Below, piece by piece: positions 25,646-33,920 of a stretch of DNA of 64,000 nucleotides. The notes beneath the pieces were generated by a model that was not told the origin of the DNA, did not search any database, and worked only from the letters and a program-made list of their open reading frames with translations. Both the position numbers and the translations under genes were made by a program. Position 1 is the first letter of the stretch. Each line of letters starts with the position of its first letter. This DNA is from Acetobacterium bakii (lineage in GTDB: Bacteria; Bacillota; Clostridia; Eubacteriales; Eubacteriaceae), in the NCBI RefSeq assembly GCF_001263355.1, contig NZ_LGYO01000016.1, positions 1-64,000 on the forward strand, in the 5' to 3' direction.

Positions 25646-26812
25646 TTACTTAAACAAATGAACACTATCTAATTTCTCCCAGGGAAGATCCAAATCATTT
25701 CTGCCAAAATGGCCGTATGCCGCTATTTGTTTATAAATCGGCCGTCTCATATTAAAACGATCAATTAACGCCGTTGGCCGCAGATCAATATTTTCCCAGA
25801 TGATTTCTCTTAATTCCTGTTCCGTCCATTTCCCGGTTCCATAGGTATTGATGCAGAGTGAAACAGGTTTTGAAACACCGATGGCGTAGGCCACCTGAAT
25901 CTCGCATTTTTTTGCTGCGCCGGACGCCACAATGTTTTTAGCAAGATAGCGCATCGCATAGCTGGCTGTCCGGTCCACTTTTGTCGGATCCTTTCCCGAA
26001 AATGCACCACCACCGTGTCGGGCATACCCACCATAAGTATCCACAATGATTTTTCTTCCTGTCAAACCGGTATCACCGGTCGGTCCGCCCACAACAAATC
26101 GCCCGGTAGTATTTATCAGAAACTTGGTCCGATCATCCAGTAAATGCGCTGAAATTTCTGACTCGATTACCTGACTGACGATGTCTCGTCTAATCCGTCC
26201 CTGACTGATGCCTGAATGATGTTGAGCCGCGATCACGACGGTATCGACGCGGACCGGTTTATCGTCGTCATATTCAATGGTTACCTGGGACTTGCCATCC
26301 GGACAAAGATAATTGATCGTATTGTTTTTTCTGACCAACGCCAGCCGGTGGGTTAATTTATGCGCCAAGACAATGGCCATCGGCATAAATTCAGGCGTTT
26401 CATCACAGGCATAACCAAACATCATGCCCTGATCGCCTGCCCCAAGATCTGACTTTTCAGCGAAAAACTCGTTTTTTGATTCAAAGGAATGATTGACCCC
26501 TAAGGCGATATCCGGTGATTGAGCATTAATCGAGAGCAGGACTGCACAGGTATCGGCATCAAAACCATCGGTTTTGCTGACATAGCCAATTTCTCTAACG
26601 GTGTTTCGTACAACTTTTTCAATATCAACATAACCGTTAACGGTGATCTCACCCATCACATGGATCAAACCGGGTGAAGCGGTCGTTTCACAGGCGACTC
26701 GCGCATTTGGATCTTTTTCGATCATTGCATCCAAAATCGCATCGGATATCAAATCGCACATTTTATCAGGATGACCTTCGGTTACCGATTCAGAAGAAAA
26801 ATAATTTTTCAT
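25646..26812 (-). CDS. metK: S-adenosylmethionine synthetase within the microcompartment operon
   Basis: A 388-residue enzyme that makes SAM from methionine and ATP. Signatures are [20 protein letters not shown] at the N-terminus, [13 protein letters not shown], and [16 protein letters not shown]. All regions look intact. It lies between the glycyl radical enzyme and PduL in the same orientation, with short gaps, so it is cotranscribed. It probably supplies SAM to the radical SAM activase. It has no obvious encapsulation helix. It may be a second copy beside a housekeeping metK elsewhere. AAGGAT precedes the ATG. Confidence 0.95.
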   Translation of the reverse strand: MKNYFSSESVTEGHPDKMCDLISDAILDAMIEKDPNARVACETTASPGLIHVMGEITVNGYVDIEKVVRNTVREIGYVSKTDGFDADTCAVLLSINAQSPDIALGVNHSFESKNEFFAEKSDLGAGDQGMMFGYACDETPEFMPMAIVLAHKLTHRLALVRKNNTINYLCPDGKSQVTIEYDDDKPVRVDTVVIAAQHHSGISQGRIRRDIVSQVIESEISAHLLDDRTKFLINTTGRFVVGGPTGDTGLTGRKIIVDTYGGYARHGGGAFSGKDPTKVDRTASYAMRYLAKNIVASGAAKKCEIQVAYAIGVSKPVSLCINTYGTGKWTEQELREIIWENIDLRPTALIDRFNMRRPIYKQIAAYGHFGRNDLDLPWEKLDSVHLFK

Positions 26813-26831
26813 CTTTATATCCTTTGCCTTC

Positions 26832-27512
26832 TTATAAAATAATTTTCAGAAAATCGCCGTTTTTAATGCTTGCTGCATTTGCTTCGTCAGAATCCAAATG
26901 CAGTTCGGTGCGGAAAGCTTCGCCGATTCTAATTTTTACATTTGAAAAAATAATTTCCCGTTCGCCCTGGGTCTTCACTTTTACATAATCGCCATCGCTA
27001 ACACCCAGAAGTTTCGATTCATAAGCGTTCATATGGATATGGCGCCATGCAACCATCCCGCCCATGTTATTAATAACGGTACCTTTCGGACCGACAATGG
27101 TAATCGTCGGGGCCACTGTCGGTGACCCTGATTCTCTGACCGGCGGTTCAATTCCAAGGGTAAATCGATCGGATGCCAATACCTCAATTTGGGTATCGTT
27201 TCGCAAAGGGCCTAATAATCGCACCTTGTTTATCGCACCTTTTGGACCGACCACGGTAACGGTCTCCTTCGCTGCAAAATAACCTTTTTGGGTTAATTCA
27301 CGATATTCTGTCAATTCACTTCCTTCGCCAAATAGCACATCCATATCTTTCCGACATAAATGCACATGACGATTTGAAACACCAACCGGTATTCTCAATA
27401 AATCATCGTTAATATTTCTGGAAAATTCATTATTTTGATTGTCCTGTAATATGTTTGTTACAATTTCCTGAATAACTTTTTTAATATCTGGATTTTCAAT
27501 ATCTGTTGTCAT
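26832..27512 (-). CDS. pduL: Phosphotransacylase of the PduL type
   Basis: A 226-residue enzyme that converts acyl-CoA and phosphate to acyl-phosphate, recycling CoA inside the microcompartment. Zinc-binding motifs are [16 protein letters not shown] and the region [12 protein letters not shown]. The N-terminus, [17 protein letters not shown], is an amphipathic encapsulation helix followed by a linker. AGGAGG precedes the ATG. It sits between metK and the activase gene. Propanoyl-CoA is the expected substrate if the pathway starts from 1,2-propanediol. Confidence 0.96.
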   Translation of the reverse strand: MTTDIENPDIKKVIQEIVTNILQDNQNNEFSRNINDDLLRIPVGVSNRHVHLCRKDMDVLFGEGSELTEYRELTQKGYFAAKETVTVVGPKGAINKVRLLGPLRNDTQIEVLASDRFTLGIEPPVRESGSPTVAPTITIVGPKGTVINNMGGMVAWRHIHMNAYESKLLGVSDGDYVKVKTQGEREIIFSNVKIRIGEAFRTELHLDSDEANAASIKNGDFLKIIL

Positions 27513-27525
27513 GCTGCCATTCCTC

Positions 27526-28494
27526 CTATCCTCGCATTTTTTCTGATAATTTCATGGCTCCCGGCACCGCCGGTACCCCATATTTCTGTAATTCTTCGGC
27601 AATTTTTGTCAGCTGCTCGGTATAAAGATCTCGATTACTTGGGGTTCCTGTCATGAGATATGAAATGCCAAGAGACTCATATTTATCTTCTCCTAAAGGT
27701 CTGAACGGCAATAACTGTAATTGGATGATTCTGTTATGCAGTTCATTTTGAATAAATTCTCCGGTTTTGCGAATGTTTTCGTCACTATCATTATAGCCAG
27801 TGACGATCGGGATCCGTAAAACAAGCGGAATATTCTTACTGACGAGATATTGAAGGTTGCCCAGAATAATTTCATTCCCGGCATTGGTAATCTGGCGATG
27901 CTGCTTGCTGTCCATATGCTTGATATCTGAAATAAATAAATCTGTGCACGGGATAATTTCATCCAAAATTTCTTGCTTACAGAAAAGCTCTGATTCCACA
28001 CATGTATTGATATTAAGTCTTTTGCATTGCGCTAAAACGTCACGAACAAACTCCCATTGTGTAAGGGGATCCCCTCCTGAAAATGTAACGCCGCCGCCTG
28101 ATTGATCATAGTATTTTCGGTCGGCTCGGATAATCTTCATCAATTCATCCACGGTTAGATCGGCCCCGAAGATTTTCAAGGTATCGTTAACACAGGCTTT
28201 TGCACAGGCGAGACAATTTGTGCATTTTTCTCGATCAATTCCTGCAATTTTATCGCCGGAAAACATCAAGGCCTCCTGTGTACATACGTCGAGACATTTA
28301 CCGCATAATTCTTTTCCAATGCAGCTGTCACGATTCACGCCGACCTCAGAATAAGGGTGCCTACTTTCCGGATTACTGCACCAAATACAGTGCAATGGAC
28401 ATCCTTTTAGAAAAATTTCCGTTCGAATTCCGGGCCCATCATGAATAGTGAAGCGTTGAATATTGATTATCTTTCCGATTCTATTATTGGCCAT
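27526..28494 (-). CDS. Glycyl radical enzyme activase (radical SAM) of the microcompartment
   Basis: A 322-residue activase: [20 protein letters not shown], the radical SAM CxxxCxxC in CPLHCIWC, a ferredoxin-like insert with CGKCLDVC and CTNCLACAKAC, and GGGVTFSGGDPL for SAM binding. It would install the glycyl radical on the enzyme at 22808. Its ATG, preceded by AGGAGG, lies within the last codons of the kinase gene (28-base overlap), so translation is probably coupled. It is a paralogue of DhaB2 at 10946. Confidence 0.95.
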   Translation of the reverse strand: MANNRIGKIINIQRFTIHDGPGIRTEIFLKGCPLHCIWCSNPESRHPYSEVGVNRDSCIGKELCGKCLDVCTQEALMFSGDKIAGIDREKCTNCLACAKACVNDTLKIFGADLTVDELMKIIRADRKYYDQSGGGVTFSGGDPLTQWEFVRDVLAQCKRLNINTCVESELFCKQEILDEIIPCTDLFISDIKHMDSKQHRQITNAGNEIILGNLQYLVSKNIPLVLRIPIVTGYNDSDENIRKTGEFIQNELHNRIIQLQLLPFRPLGEDKYESLGISYLMTGTPSNRDLYTEQLTKIAEELQKYGVPAVPGAMKLSEKMRG

Positions 28495-29750
28495 AACGTG
28501 TCCTCCTGGTTTTCTTTTATATATATCCGTGTATTTATTTCCTTATTAAGGACGCGTAAGGCACCTTTTGCCAATGCTAATGCTTCATTCTCACCTGGGA
28601 ATATCAATACCGGTGCTAAAAACCCCATATAACTAATAATTTTGGATGTGAATTTTTCTGAATAAGCCAAACCACCGGTTAAAACAATTGCATCAAGTTT
28701 TTCTTGACTGACGACTGAATAAGCACCAATCTCCTTAGCGACTTGATAAGCCATTGCATCATAAGCTAAAATTGCTTCTTTATCCCCTTTATCGATTCGG
28801 TCCTCAATTATTCGCACATCTACTTCACCCAGATATGATTTCATACCTCCTTCCCCATTGATCATGCGAAGAATTTGCAATTGATCGTATTGTCCGGAAA
28901 AACATAGTCGAACCAGATCGCCAACCGGCAGACTGCCGGAACGTTCAGGAGAAAATGGCCCATCACTGTCAAAGCCATTATTCGCATCAATAATTTTCCC
29001 GTTATAATGAGCACCGATCGTAATACCGCCGCCCATATGGGCGACAACAAAATTGCATTCCTCATAGGGCTTACCAATTTGCAACGCGGCAATCCGCGCC
29101 GTCGCTTTATGATTTAGCACATGCATATTGGAGGTTCTCTTTAAAATTCTATTTCCGGAAAGACGCGCTTCAGGTATTTTTTCGTCAACAACAATCGGAT
29201 CCGTTGTATAAGCTGGGATACCGTATGCTTTAAACAATTCATAACCGATGATACTGGCTAAAGCACTGGCATGAACGCCATATTGACCGCTTTCCAAATC
29301 ATCGACCATATCCTGGTTGACCTGATAGGTTCCGCTTGCAATCGGGTGGACATTCCCACCTCTGGGAGCAATGGCGTCAAAAGACATGATTGACTCATTA
29401 ATACTTTCCAGCCATTCTAAAACGGCTTTTTTTCGAAAATCTCTTTGATCAATAACGCTTTTAAATTGATTAAGCGTTGCTGTATTATGTGCGATCGATG
29501 TTTTATTTACTTCAACTTCATCTTGAAAAATTGAAATCTTCGAAGATGTTGATCCAAAATTCAGAACAAGAATTTTTTTCATTTTACTTCCATCCCTCCC
29601 TTTTTTTTGCCTGTTTATCTCAAATAATTGATTTCCTTTTTCCTGTACATAATTTTCAGCAAATGTTGCAATCAACGTTCCGTCATTCTTTAATGCTAAG
29701 TGGCGCAGAACTTCGTTTACAATACTAATAATCAATTCCTGATCCATCAT
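28467..29750 (-). CDS. Butyrate-kinase-like acyl kinase with N-terminal encapsulation-type extension
   Basis: A 427-residue ASKHA kinase. From residue 57 it follows the butyrate kinase family: KILVLNFGSTSSKISIF, VVAHMGGGITIGAH, RSGSLPVGDLV and TGGLAYSEKF. It would make ATP from an acyl-phosphate. Before this, 56 extra residues begin MMDQELIISIVNEVLRHLAL, which looks like an encapsulation helix plus linker. Butyrate kinases normally start at about residue 57. This suggests that the ATP-forming step occurs inside the compartment. Its start overlaps the stop of the shell gene upstream (TAATG). Propionate, rather than butyrate, is the expected product if the pathway is a propanediol one. Confidence 0.9.
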   Translation of the reverse strand: MMDQELIISIVNEVLRHLALKNDGTLIATFAENYVQEKGNQLFEINRQKKGRDGSKMKKILVLNFGSTSSKISIFQDEVEVNKTSIAHNTATLNQFKSVIDQRDFRKKAVLEWLESINESIMSFDAIAPRGGNVHPIASGTYQVNQDMVDDLESGQYGVHASALASIIGYELFKAYGIPAYTTDPIVVDEKIPEARLSGNRILKRTSNMHVLNHKATARIAALQIGKPYEECNFVVAHMGGGITIGAHYNGKIIDANNGFDSDGPFSPERSGSLPVGDLVRLCFSGQYDQLQILRMINGEGGMKSYLGEVDVRIIEDRIDKGDKEAILAYDAMAYQVAKEIGAYSVVSQEKLDAIVLTGGLAYSEKFTSKIISYMGFLAPVLIFPGENEALALAKGALRVLNKEINTRIYIKENQEDTLWPIIESER

Positions 29751-30373
29751 TATTCCCTTTTCTCGTTATAGTGAAGACACTCTGTATGGGGTCTGCCTTT
29801 AATTCTGGGGCAGGTTGGATCTTTACACAGATTACATGAATACTCTTTTTCAGACACTACTAAAAAATTTTGATCATTGAACACCATTTTCGTTTCATTC
29901 CCTATTGTTTCACTGATACGGGTTTCTTCGACTTTGGGTTTTAATCCCATATCTGATTTCTCAAAAACAATCAAATCGGGTTCATCATAATTTTTTTCAT
30001 TCATCTCATTCTCAGTTTTCTGATTATCTCTCAAAAACGTCGATTGAACATTCTGGCCATTCTTTTCTTGATTCATTAAACTGTGCATGACATAATCATT
30101 CTTCAGCATACAATTAATATTGTCATGAGGCCGGGGAATAATAATTTTTCCCATGATCCCGCCAATCGTATCTGCAATAATTATTCCAGCTGCTATCGCA
30201 GCTTTCACGGCACTAACATCTCCAATTAACTTGACATCAACCATCCCTTCTCCTTTTGCCAATTCCATTCCTAATAATTTTACATTGGCAGATTTCAAAG
30301 CCATATCCAGAAAAGCAATTGCTGTTGGCAATCCATTACATTCGACGATGGCCACTGCTTTACCTTTCTCCAT
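29750..30373 (-). CDS. BMC-H shell protein with C-terminal Cys-rich extension (PduK-like)
   Basis: A 207-residue protein. Residues 1 to about 85 are a BMC domain (AVAIVECNGLPTAIAFLDMA, GDVSAVKAAIAAG, IIIPRPHDNI). A polar linker of about 85 residues follows, then a terminal Cys group: Cys180, Cys183, Cys188 and Cys199 within YSCNLCKDPTCPRIKGRP and beyond. Such an arrangement resembles PduK, whose tail binds an iron-sulfur cluster, and could make a metal site at the pore or inside the shell. It is the first gene of the operon and is preceded by GAGGTG. The metal is inferred only. Confidence 0.9.
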   Translation of the reverse strand: MEKGKAVAIVECNGLPTAIAFLDMALKSANVKLLGMELAKGEGMVDVKLIGDVSAVKAAIAAGIIIADTIGGIMGKIIIPRPHDNINCMLKNDYVMHSLMNQEKNGQNVQSTFLRDNQKTENEMNEKNYDEPDLIVFEKSDMGLKPKVEETRISETIGNETKMVFNDQNFLVVSEKEYSCNLCKDPTCPRIKGRPHTECLHYNEKRE

Positions 30374-30667
30374 GTTTTCACCTCACTTCAATCATAATTA
30401 CAGCTAAATTCCATTGAATACACTTATGATACTCTCTTTTTAAACCTCAAGTAGTTATCATTATTGTCCATTAGTATTCCTTTATTGTCTGACAAAATTC
30501 AATATTCAAGTATACTGCACTCTTTTATTACAAATAACCAATCAATTTTTGACATCTTAATCATTATTAATTGACAACATAAATTGATAAGGTTATATTG
30601 AAAATATGATATAATTAAACTAATATCGTGGAGTGTAAACCTTTACAATAAAAAAGGGGGGATCATC
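30374..30667. promoter_or_regulatory. Divergent control region between the microcompartment operon and its regulators
   Basis: For the plus-strand regulators, TTGACA (30571-30576), a 17-base spacer and TATATT (30594-30599) form a good promoter; another TTGACA starts at 30549. Minus-strand boxes for the microcompartment operon are weaker, as expected for an activator-dependent promoter. The AraC-type regulator at 31931 presumably binds here. Confidence 0.6.
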
Positions 30668-31906
30668 ATGCATGTCATTCATTTAACTGATTTGGTTTCC
30701 GTAGAAATCCTGGAAGAACTCTTGCAACAATACTATGAGGCTACCGGCATGGCTTCATCCATTGTTGACTTTCAAGGGCGTACAATTACCAGTCATAAAT
30801 TTCTACCCGTTTGTGAATCGATCAGAAGTATTCCAGAACTTGAGAAACTGTGCATCCAATCAGATGCTTATGCCGGATTAACCGCATCCATCACTCGAGA
30901 ACCATATATTTATCAGTGTCCCTGCGGATTGATTGACTGTGCCGTCCCCATTTTTGTAGAAGATACCTGCGTCGGGCAGATAATGACTGGTCAAGTTCTT
31001 TTAACCGGTGTGGATTTAGATAAAGTGCCAAAGATCTTTGATTATTTACCGGATATATTTAAAAATTCGAATGCTTTTCACTATACCGATATCTATCATG
31101 AAAAAATTCTGGCCCTCTCCCTGAAAGAAATCACTGCCTATACAAAACTGCTGAAAATTATTGCTCAATTAATATCTGTCATGGGATACCAAAATATTTT
31201 GAATGAACGATATAAGGAACAGCAAATCAAATTATTGGAAGAAAAAAAGGAGATTGCGGAGACGAAAGCAAATGTGGCGAAATTGAAGTTTAACCTTCTT
31301 GAGAACCAGTTACCGATAACATTTCTAGTTGAAAGTTTTAATTCTATTTATCAACAAGCAATCATTGAAGAAGCAACTGAAACTGCTGATATCATCTTTT
31401 CAATCTCTTCTCTACTGAGACGGACACTTTATCGCAAAGAATCTTTAGTTCCTCTTGAAGAAGAAATCGACTATATACAAAATTATATTACGATTAAAAA
31501 TCTATCGCGAAATTTTAAAGTTACCATTGAAGAACAGATTAATCAGGAGTGTGCAAAAAAAAATATTCCGATCACATTGATTCAATCCATTGTCGAACAT
31601 CTTTTTTTTATAAACATTGATAAGCAAAATATTTCCAGCATAATAATGATTTCGGCTATTGAAATTGATAACAAAATGGTTCTGGCATTATCCTGTAATC
31701 ATGTGAAATTACCAATTGTCAATATAAAAGAAACGACGAATCGCAATATTTTAAGTTCGCTTTTCTCGCGAACAACCTGTTTAACACTTAACAACCTCCT
31801 GCGTATGCTTTCGGCATTCTATAATGAATCATATGATATTACTATTATTGAAACGGAAGATAATTGCGGGAAAATTGTTATCTCTTTACCTTTAAACCTC
31901 GAATAA
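30668..31906 (+). CDS. PocR-domain sensor with a LytS-type histidine kinase core lacking the phospho-His
   Basis: A 412-residue cytoplasmic protein. Residues about 10-160 form a PocR domain with Cys residues in IYQCPCGLIDC; PocR senses small organic ligands such as propanediol. A coiled coil follows (about 175-210), then the LytS/YpdA-type kinase region. The usual NPHFLFN block reads PITFLVES here, so the phospho-acceptor His is replaced by Thr218, and the glycine-rich ATP-binding loops are not recognisable. It is therefore probably a pseudokinase. It lies 24 bases upstream of an AraC-type receiver protein, transcribed divergently from the microcompartment operon. A GGGGGG-rich site precedes the ATG. 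Confidence 0.88.
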   Translation: MHVIHLTDLVSVEILEELLQQYYEATGMASSIVDFQGRTITSHKFLPVCESIRSIPELEKLCIQSDAYAGLTASITREPYIYQCPCGLIDCAVPIFVEDTCVGQIMTGQVLLTGVDLDKVPKIFDYLPDIFKNSNAFHYTDIYHEKILALSLKEITAYTKLLKIIAQLISVMGYQNILNERYKEQQIKLLEEKKEIAETKANVAKLKFNLLENQLPITFLVESFNSIYQQAIIEEATETADIIFSISSLLRRTLYRKESLVPLEEEIDYIQNYITIKNLSRNFKVTIEEQINQECAKKNIPITLIQSIVEHLFFINIDKQNISSIIMISAIEIDNKMVLALSCNHVKLPIVNIKETTNRNILSSLFSRTTCLTLNNLLRMLSAFYNESYDITIIETEDNCGKIVISLPLNLE

Positions 31907-31930
31907 TTTATTATTAAAGGAGTCCATAAT

Positions 31931-33049
31931 ATGATCAATTACTTTGTTATCAGTTCGAATCCTTTGGATGGAGAAATGTTCAATCATTTATTTAAATATA
32001 ATTCAAATATTCAATACAGTGGCCAGGCTTTTTCTTTCAACTCTGGATTGACCGTCATTAAAGAAAAGAAACCTAGACTTGTATTCCTTGAAATCAAGCC
32101 AATCGACAACACTTTTTATGTTGATATTGTCAAAATGATCAAGGATCTTGACCCGTCAAATTTTCTCATTTGTTTTTCAATTTCCGAACAGTTTGAATTA
32201 CTTCAATCGGCAATGGATTTCGGAGCTTATTCTTTTTTATCAGCTCCTATTGACCGAAAAAGAATCATTCGAATCGTAGAAAACATTAATAAAAGTGTTG
32301 AGAAGAAAGAATACTTCTTCAATGATTCAGCTAACAGTATTTCTTACAAAAAAATATTTTTGGACTGTCTGAATTGTACTTGTACAGAATTAGAAATTAT
32401 TTTTGATGAAATATGGGATACTTACTTAAATAAAGAAGAATATCATTTTTCTCGAGTTGTAAACAAATGTCAAAAATTCTGCACCGAATTATATTATTAT
32501 CTTATTGATACCTACGTTGAAAAGATTAATGAAACGGTAATCATCATCTATAATAATTTTATGTTGGAAATTACTAAAATCAAAACAAAAATCGAGATAA
32601 AAAGTTTGCTGTATAATTTCATAAAAGACTGTAACTGTACAATCAACAAAGACCAGCAGGATTTATCCAGAGAGCTCATCATCAAAGCAAAAAAATTGAT
32701 TAGTCAATATATTAATGAAGAAAAACATATTTCATTAGAAACCATTGCCGTTGAAATGTTTATGAGCCCGTCCTATTTAAGCCGCATATTCCGAAAAGTC
32801 GAGGGTATTAAATACATCGACTATGTAAACTTCTATCGACTGGATAAAGCCAAGGTATTGTTGTCAACAACCAATAATACTATTGAGAACATCGCTTGTA
32901 TCTGCGGTTATAATGAGCCCAATTCTTTTCGCAGACTTTTCAAGCAAAAGCTTGGTATGACTCCAAATACATACCGTAAGGTACAAGGGAAAAACGACAA
33001 CAGTCTCCGTGATCCATCCAAAATAATCACTGCACCAAAATTAATATGA
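31931..33049 (+). CDS. AraC-type response regulator with degenerate receiver domain
   Basis: A 372-residue protein. The N-terminal receiver fold is kept (residues 1-115), but the phospho-acceptor Asp is Glu54 (RLVFLEIKP), the acidic pair is missing (FVISSNPLD), and the switch Lys is Ala105 (FLSAPIDRK). The C-terminal about 100 residues hold a full AraC helix-turn-helix pair (SLETIAVEMFMSPSYLSRIF, then IENIACICGYNEPNSFRRLF). It likely activates the divergent microcompartment operon. With the partner kinase lacking its His, signalling is probably by direct contact or by a fixed Glu-mimic state. AAAGGAG precedes the ATG. Confidence 0.9.
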   Translation: MINYFVISSNPLDGEMFNHLFKYNSNIQYSGQAFSFNSGLTVIKEKKPRLVFLEIKPIDNTFYVDIVKMIKDLDPSNFLICFSISEQFELLQSAMDFGAYSFLSAPIDRKRIIRIVENINKSVEKKEYFFNDSANSISYKKIFLDCLNCTCTELEIIFDEIWDTYLNKEEYHFSRVVNKCQKFCTELYYYLIDTYVEKINETVIIIYNNFMLEITKIKTKIEIKSLLYNFIKDCNCTINKDQQDLSRELIIKAKKLISQYINEEKHISLETIAVEMFMSPSYLSRIFRKVEGIKYIDYVNFYRLDKAKVLLSTTNNTIENIACICGYNEPNSFRRLFKQKLGMTPNTYRKVQGKNDNSLRDPSKIITAPKLI

Positions 33050-33063
33050 CATGGGTATGACGT

Positions 33064-33081
33064 GGGGACGTTTCGTTTGTC
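33064..33081 (+). repeat. Dispersed GGGGACG repeat, copy 4
   Basis: An exact GGGGACGTTTCGTTTGTC, preceded by CATGGGTATGACGT and followed by ATGCCCTC. The CATGGGTAT lead is shared with the copy at 36594. It lies directly after the AraC regulator stop. Confidence 0.85.
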
Positions 33082-33112
33082 ATGCCCTCTCTGCCTCCTT
33101 CTGCCATAACGC

Positions 33113-33147
33113 AAAAGAGGACTGCCAAAACTCTGCAGTCCTCTTTT
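33113..33147 (+). terminator. Terminator of the PocR/AraC regulator genes
   Basis: A 13-base perfect stem AAAAGAGGACTGC with GCAGTCCTCTTTT and a nine-base loop CAAAACTCT. Nearly the same hairpin serves dhaB2 at 11893. Confidence 0.85.
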
Positions 33148-33381
33148 GTATTATTTTTTGTTGTTTCAGTAATTCAGCTGGGAATAATTATAGCCTTTTT
33201 TAAACAAATCCATTGCAATATCTGAGTGCTTCTTGCTTACGATATTGCTATGAGAAAAATCGCCGCTTTTATGTTGATTTCAGTTGTCCTTTAATTCAGT
33301 TGCCATTATTTAGCTACTCCTGCGCACTGGAAATAATAACCCAGTTTGAATTTCTTTACACTATTATTATGAATGCGTCTC

Positions 33382-33717
33382 TTAATGCGTATAATCAATA
33401 ATTTTTATGGAATCGCCCAGTTTTTTTTCAATGGCAGCTTTCATCTGTTCAACATTCGGACAAACAAAACCGATGGGATTTCCTCTGGTGATACACGAGG
33501 CCAAAACAATCGTATCGGCTCCGCGCTTAACCATTTCCGCAGCTCGTGTTACCGCTTTTTTCCCGGGACAACCGCCACATGAAGTGAAACCGATTATTTC
33601 AATTTCCCCTTCTACCCCTTCAAATGCCAGTTTCTTCTCTTTCATCACTTTAAAATCGGTTGTTCCGGGACACATATCCTCAGTCTGCATGCATCTGATT
33701 AATCCAACTTTCATCAT
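33382..33717 (-). CDS. CGGC-domain small redox/metal protein
   Basis: A 111-residue protein of the CGGC family: KVGLIRCMQTEDMCPGTT at the start, SCGGCPGKKAV in the middle and ASCITRGNP later. The clustered cysteines suggest metal or Fe-S binding. Function is not known for the family. AAGGAGG precedes two adjacent ATGs; either may be used. Its promoter region is a near copy of the one before the NifX-like gene at 3466, so the two genes are probably coregulated. Confidence 0.9.
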   Translation of the reverse strand: MMKVGLIRCMQTEDMCPGTTDFKVMKEKKLAFEGVEGEIEIIGFTSCGGCPGKKAVTRAAEMVKRGADTIVLASCITRGNPIGFVCPNVEQMKAAIEKKLGDSIKIIDYTH

Positions 33718-33760
33718 TTTACCTCCTTACAGCATATGAATTACCGTTCATCATTTATTG

Positions 33761-33860
33761 ACATATGTTAATTATGAGTTTATTATACAATACTCTTGTG
33801 TGATTTCAATTATTATTTATTTTTTGCAGAAAAGATATGATTGCGCATTCCCATCATTTC
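33761..33860 (-). promoter_or_regulatory. Promoter of the CGGC gene, twin of 3867-3938
   Basis: On the minus strand TTGAAA (33804-33809), 16-base spacer, TATAAT (33782-33787), with the palindrome ACATATGT (33761-33768) downstream. The upstream block TGATTGCGCATTCCCATCAT (plus strand, from 33838) matches the one near 3916. The gap from block to -35 is about 17 bases longer than in the other copy. Confidence 0.75.
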
Positions 33861-33920
33861 ATATAAAATGAAACTCATTAAAAATATGTTAACGAATGTA
33901 ATTAAAGGAGAAAAACGGAA

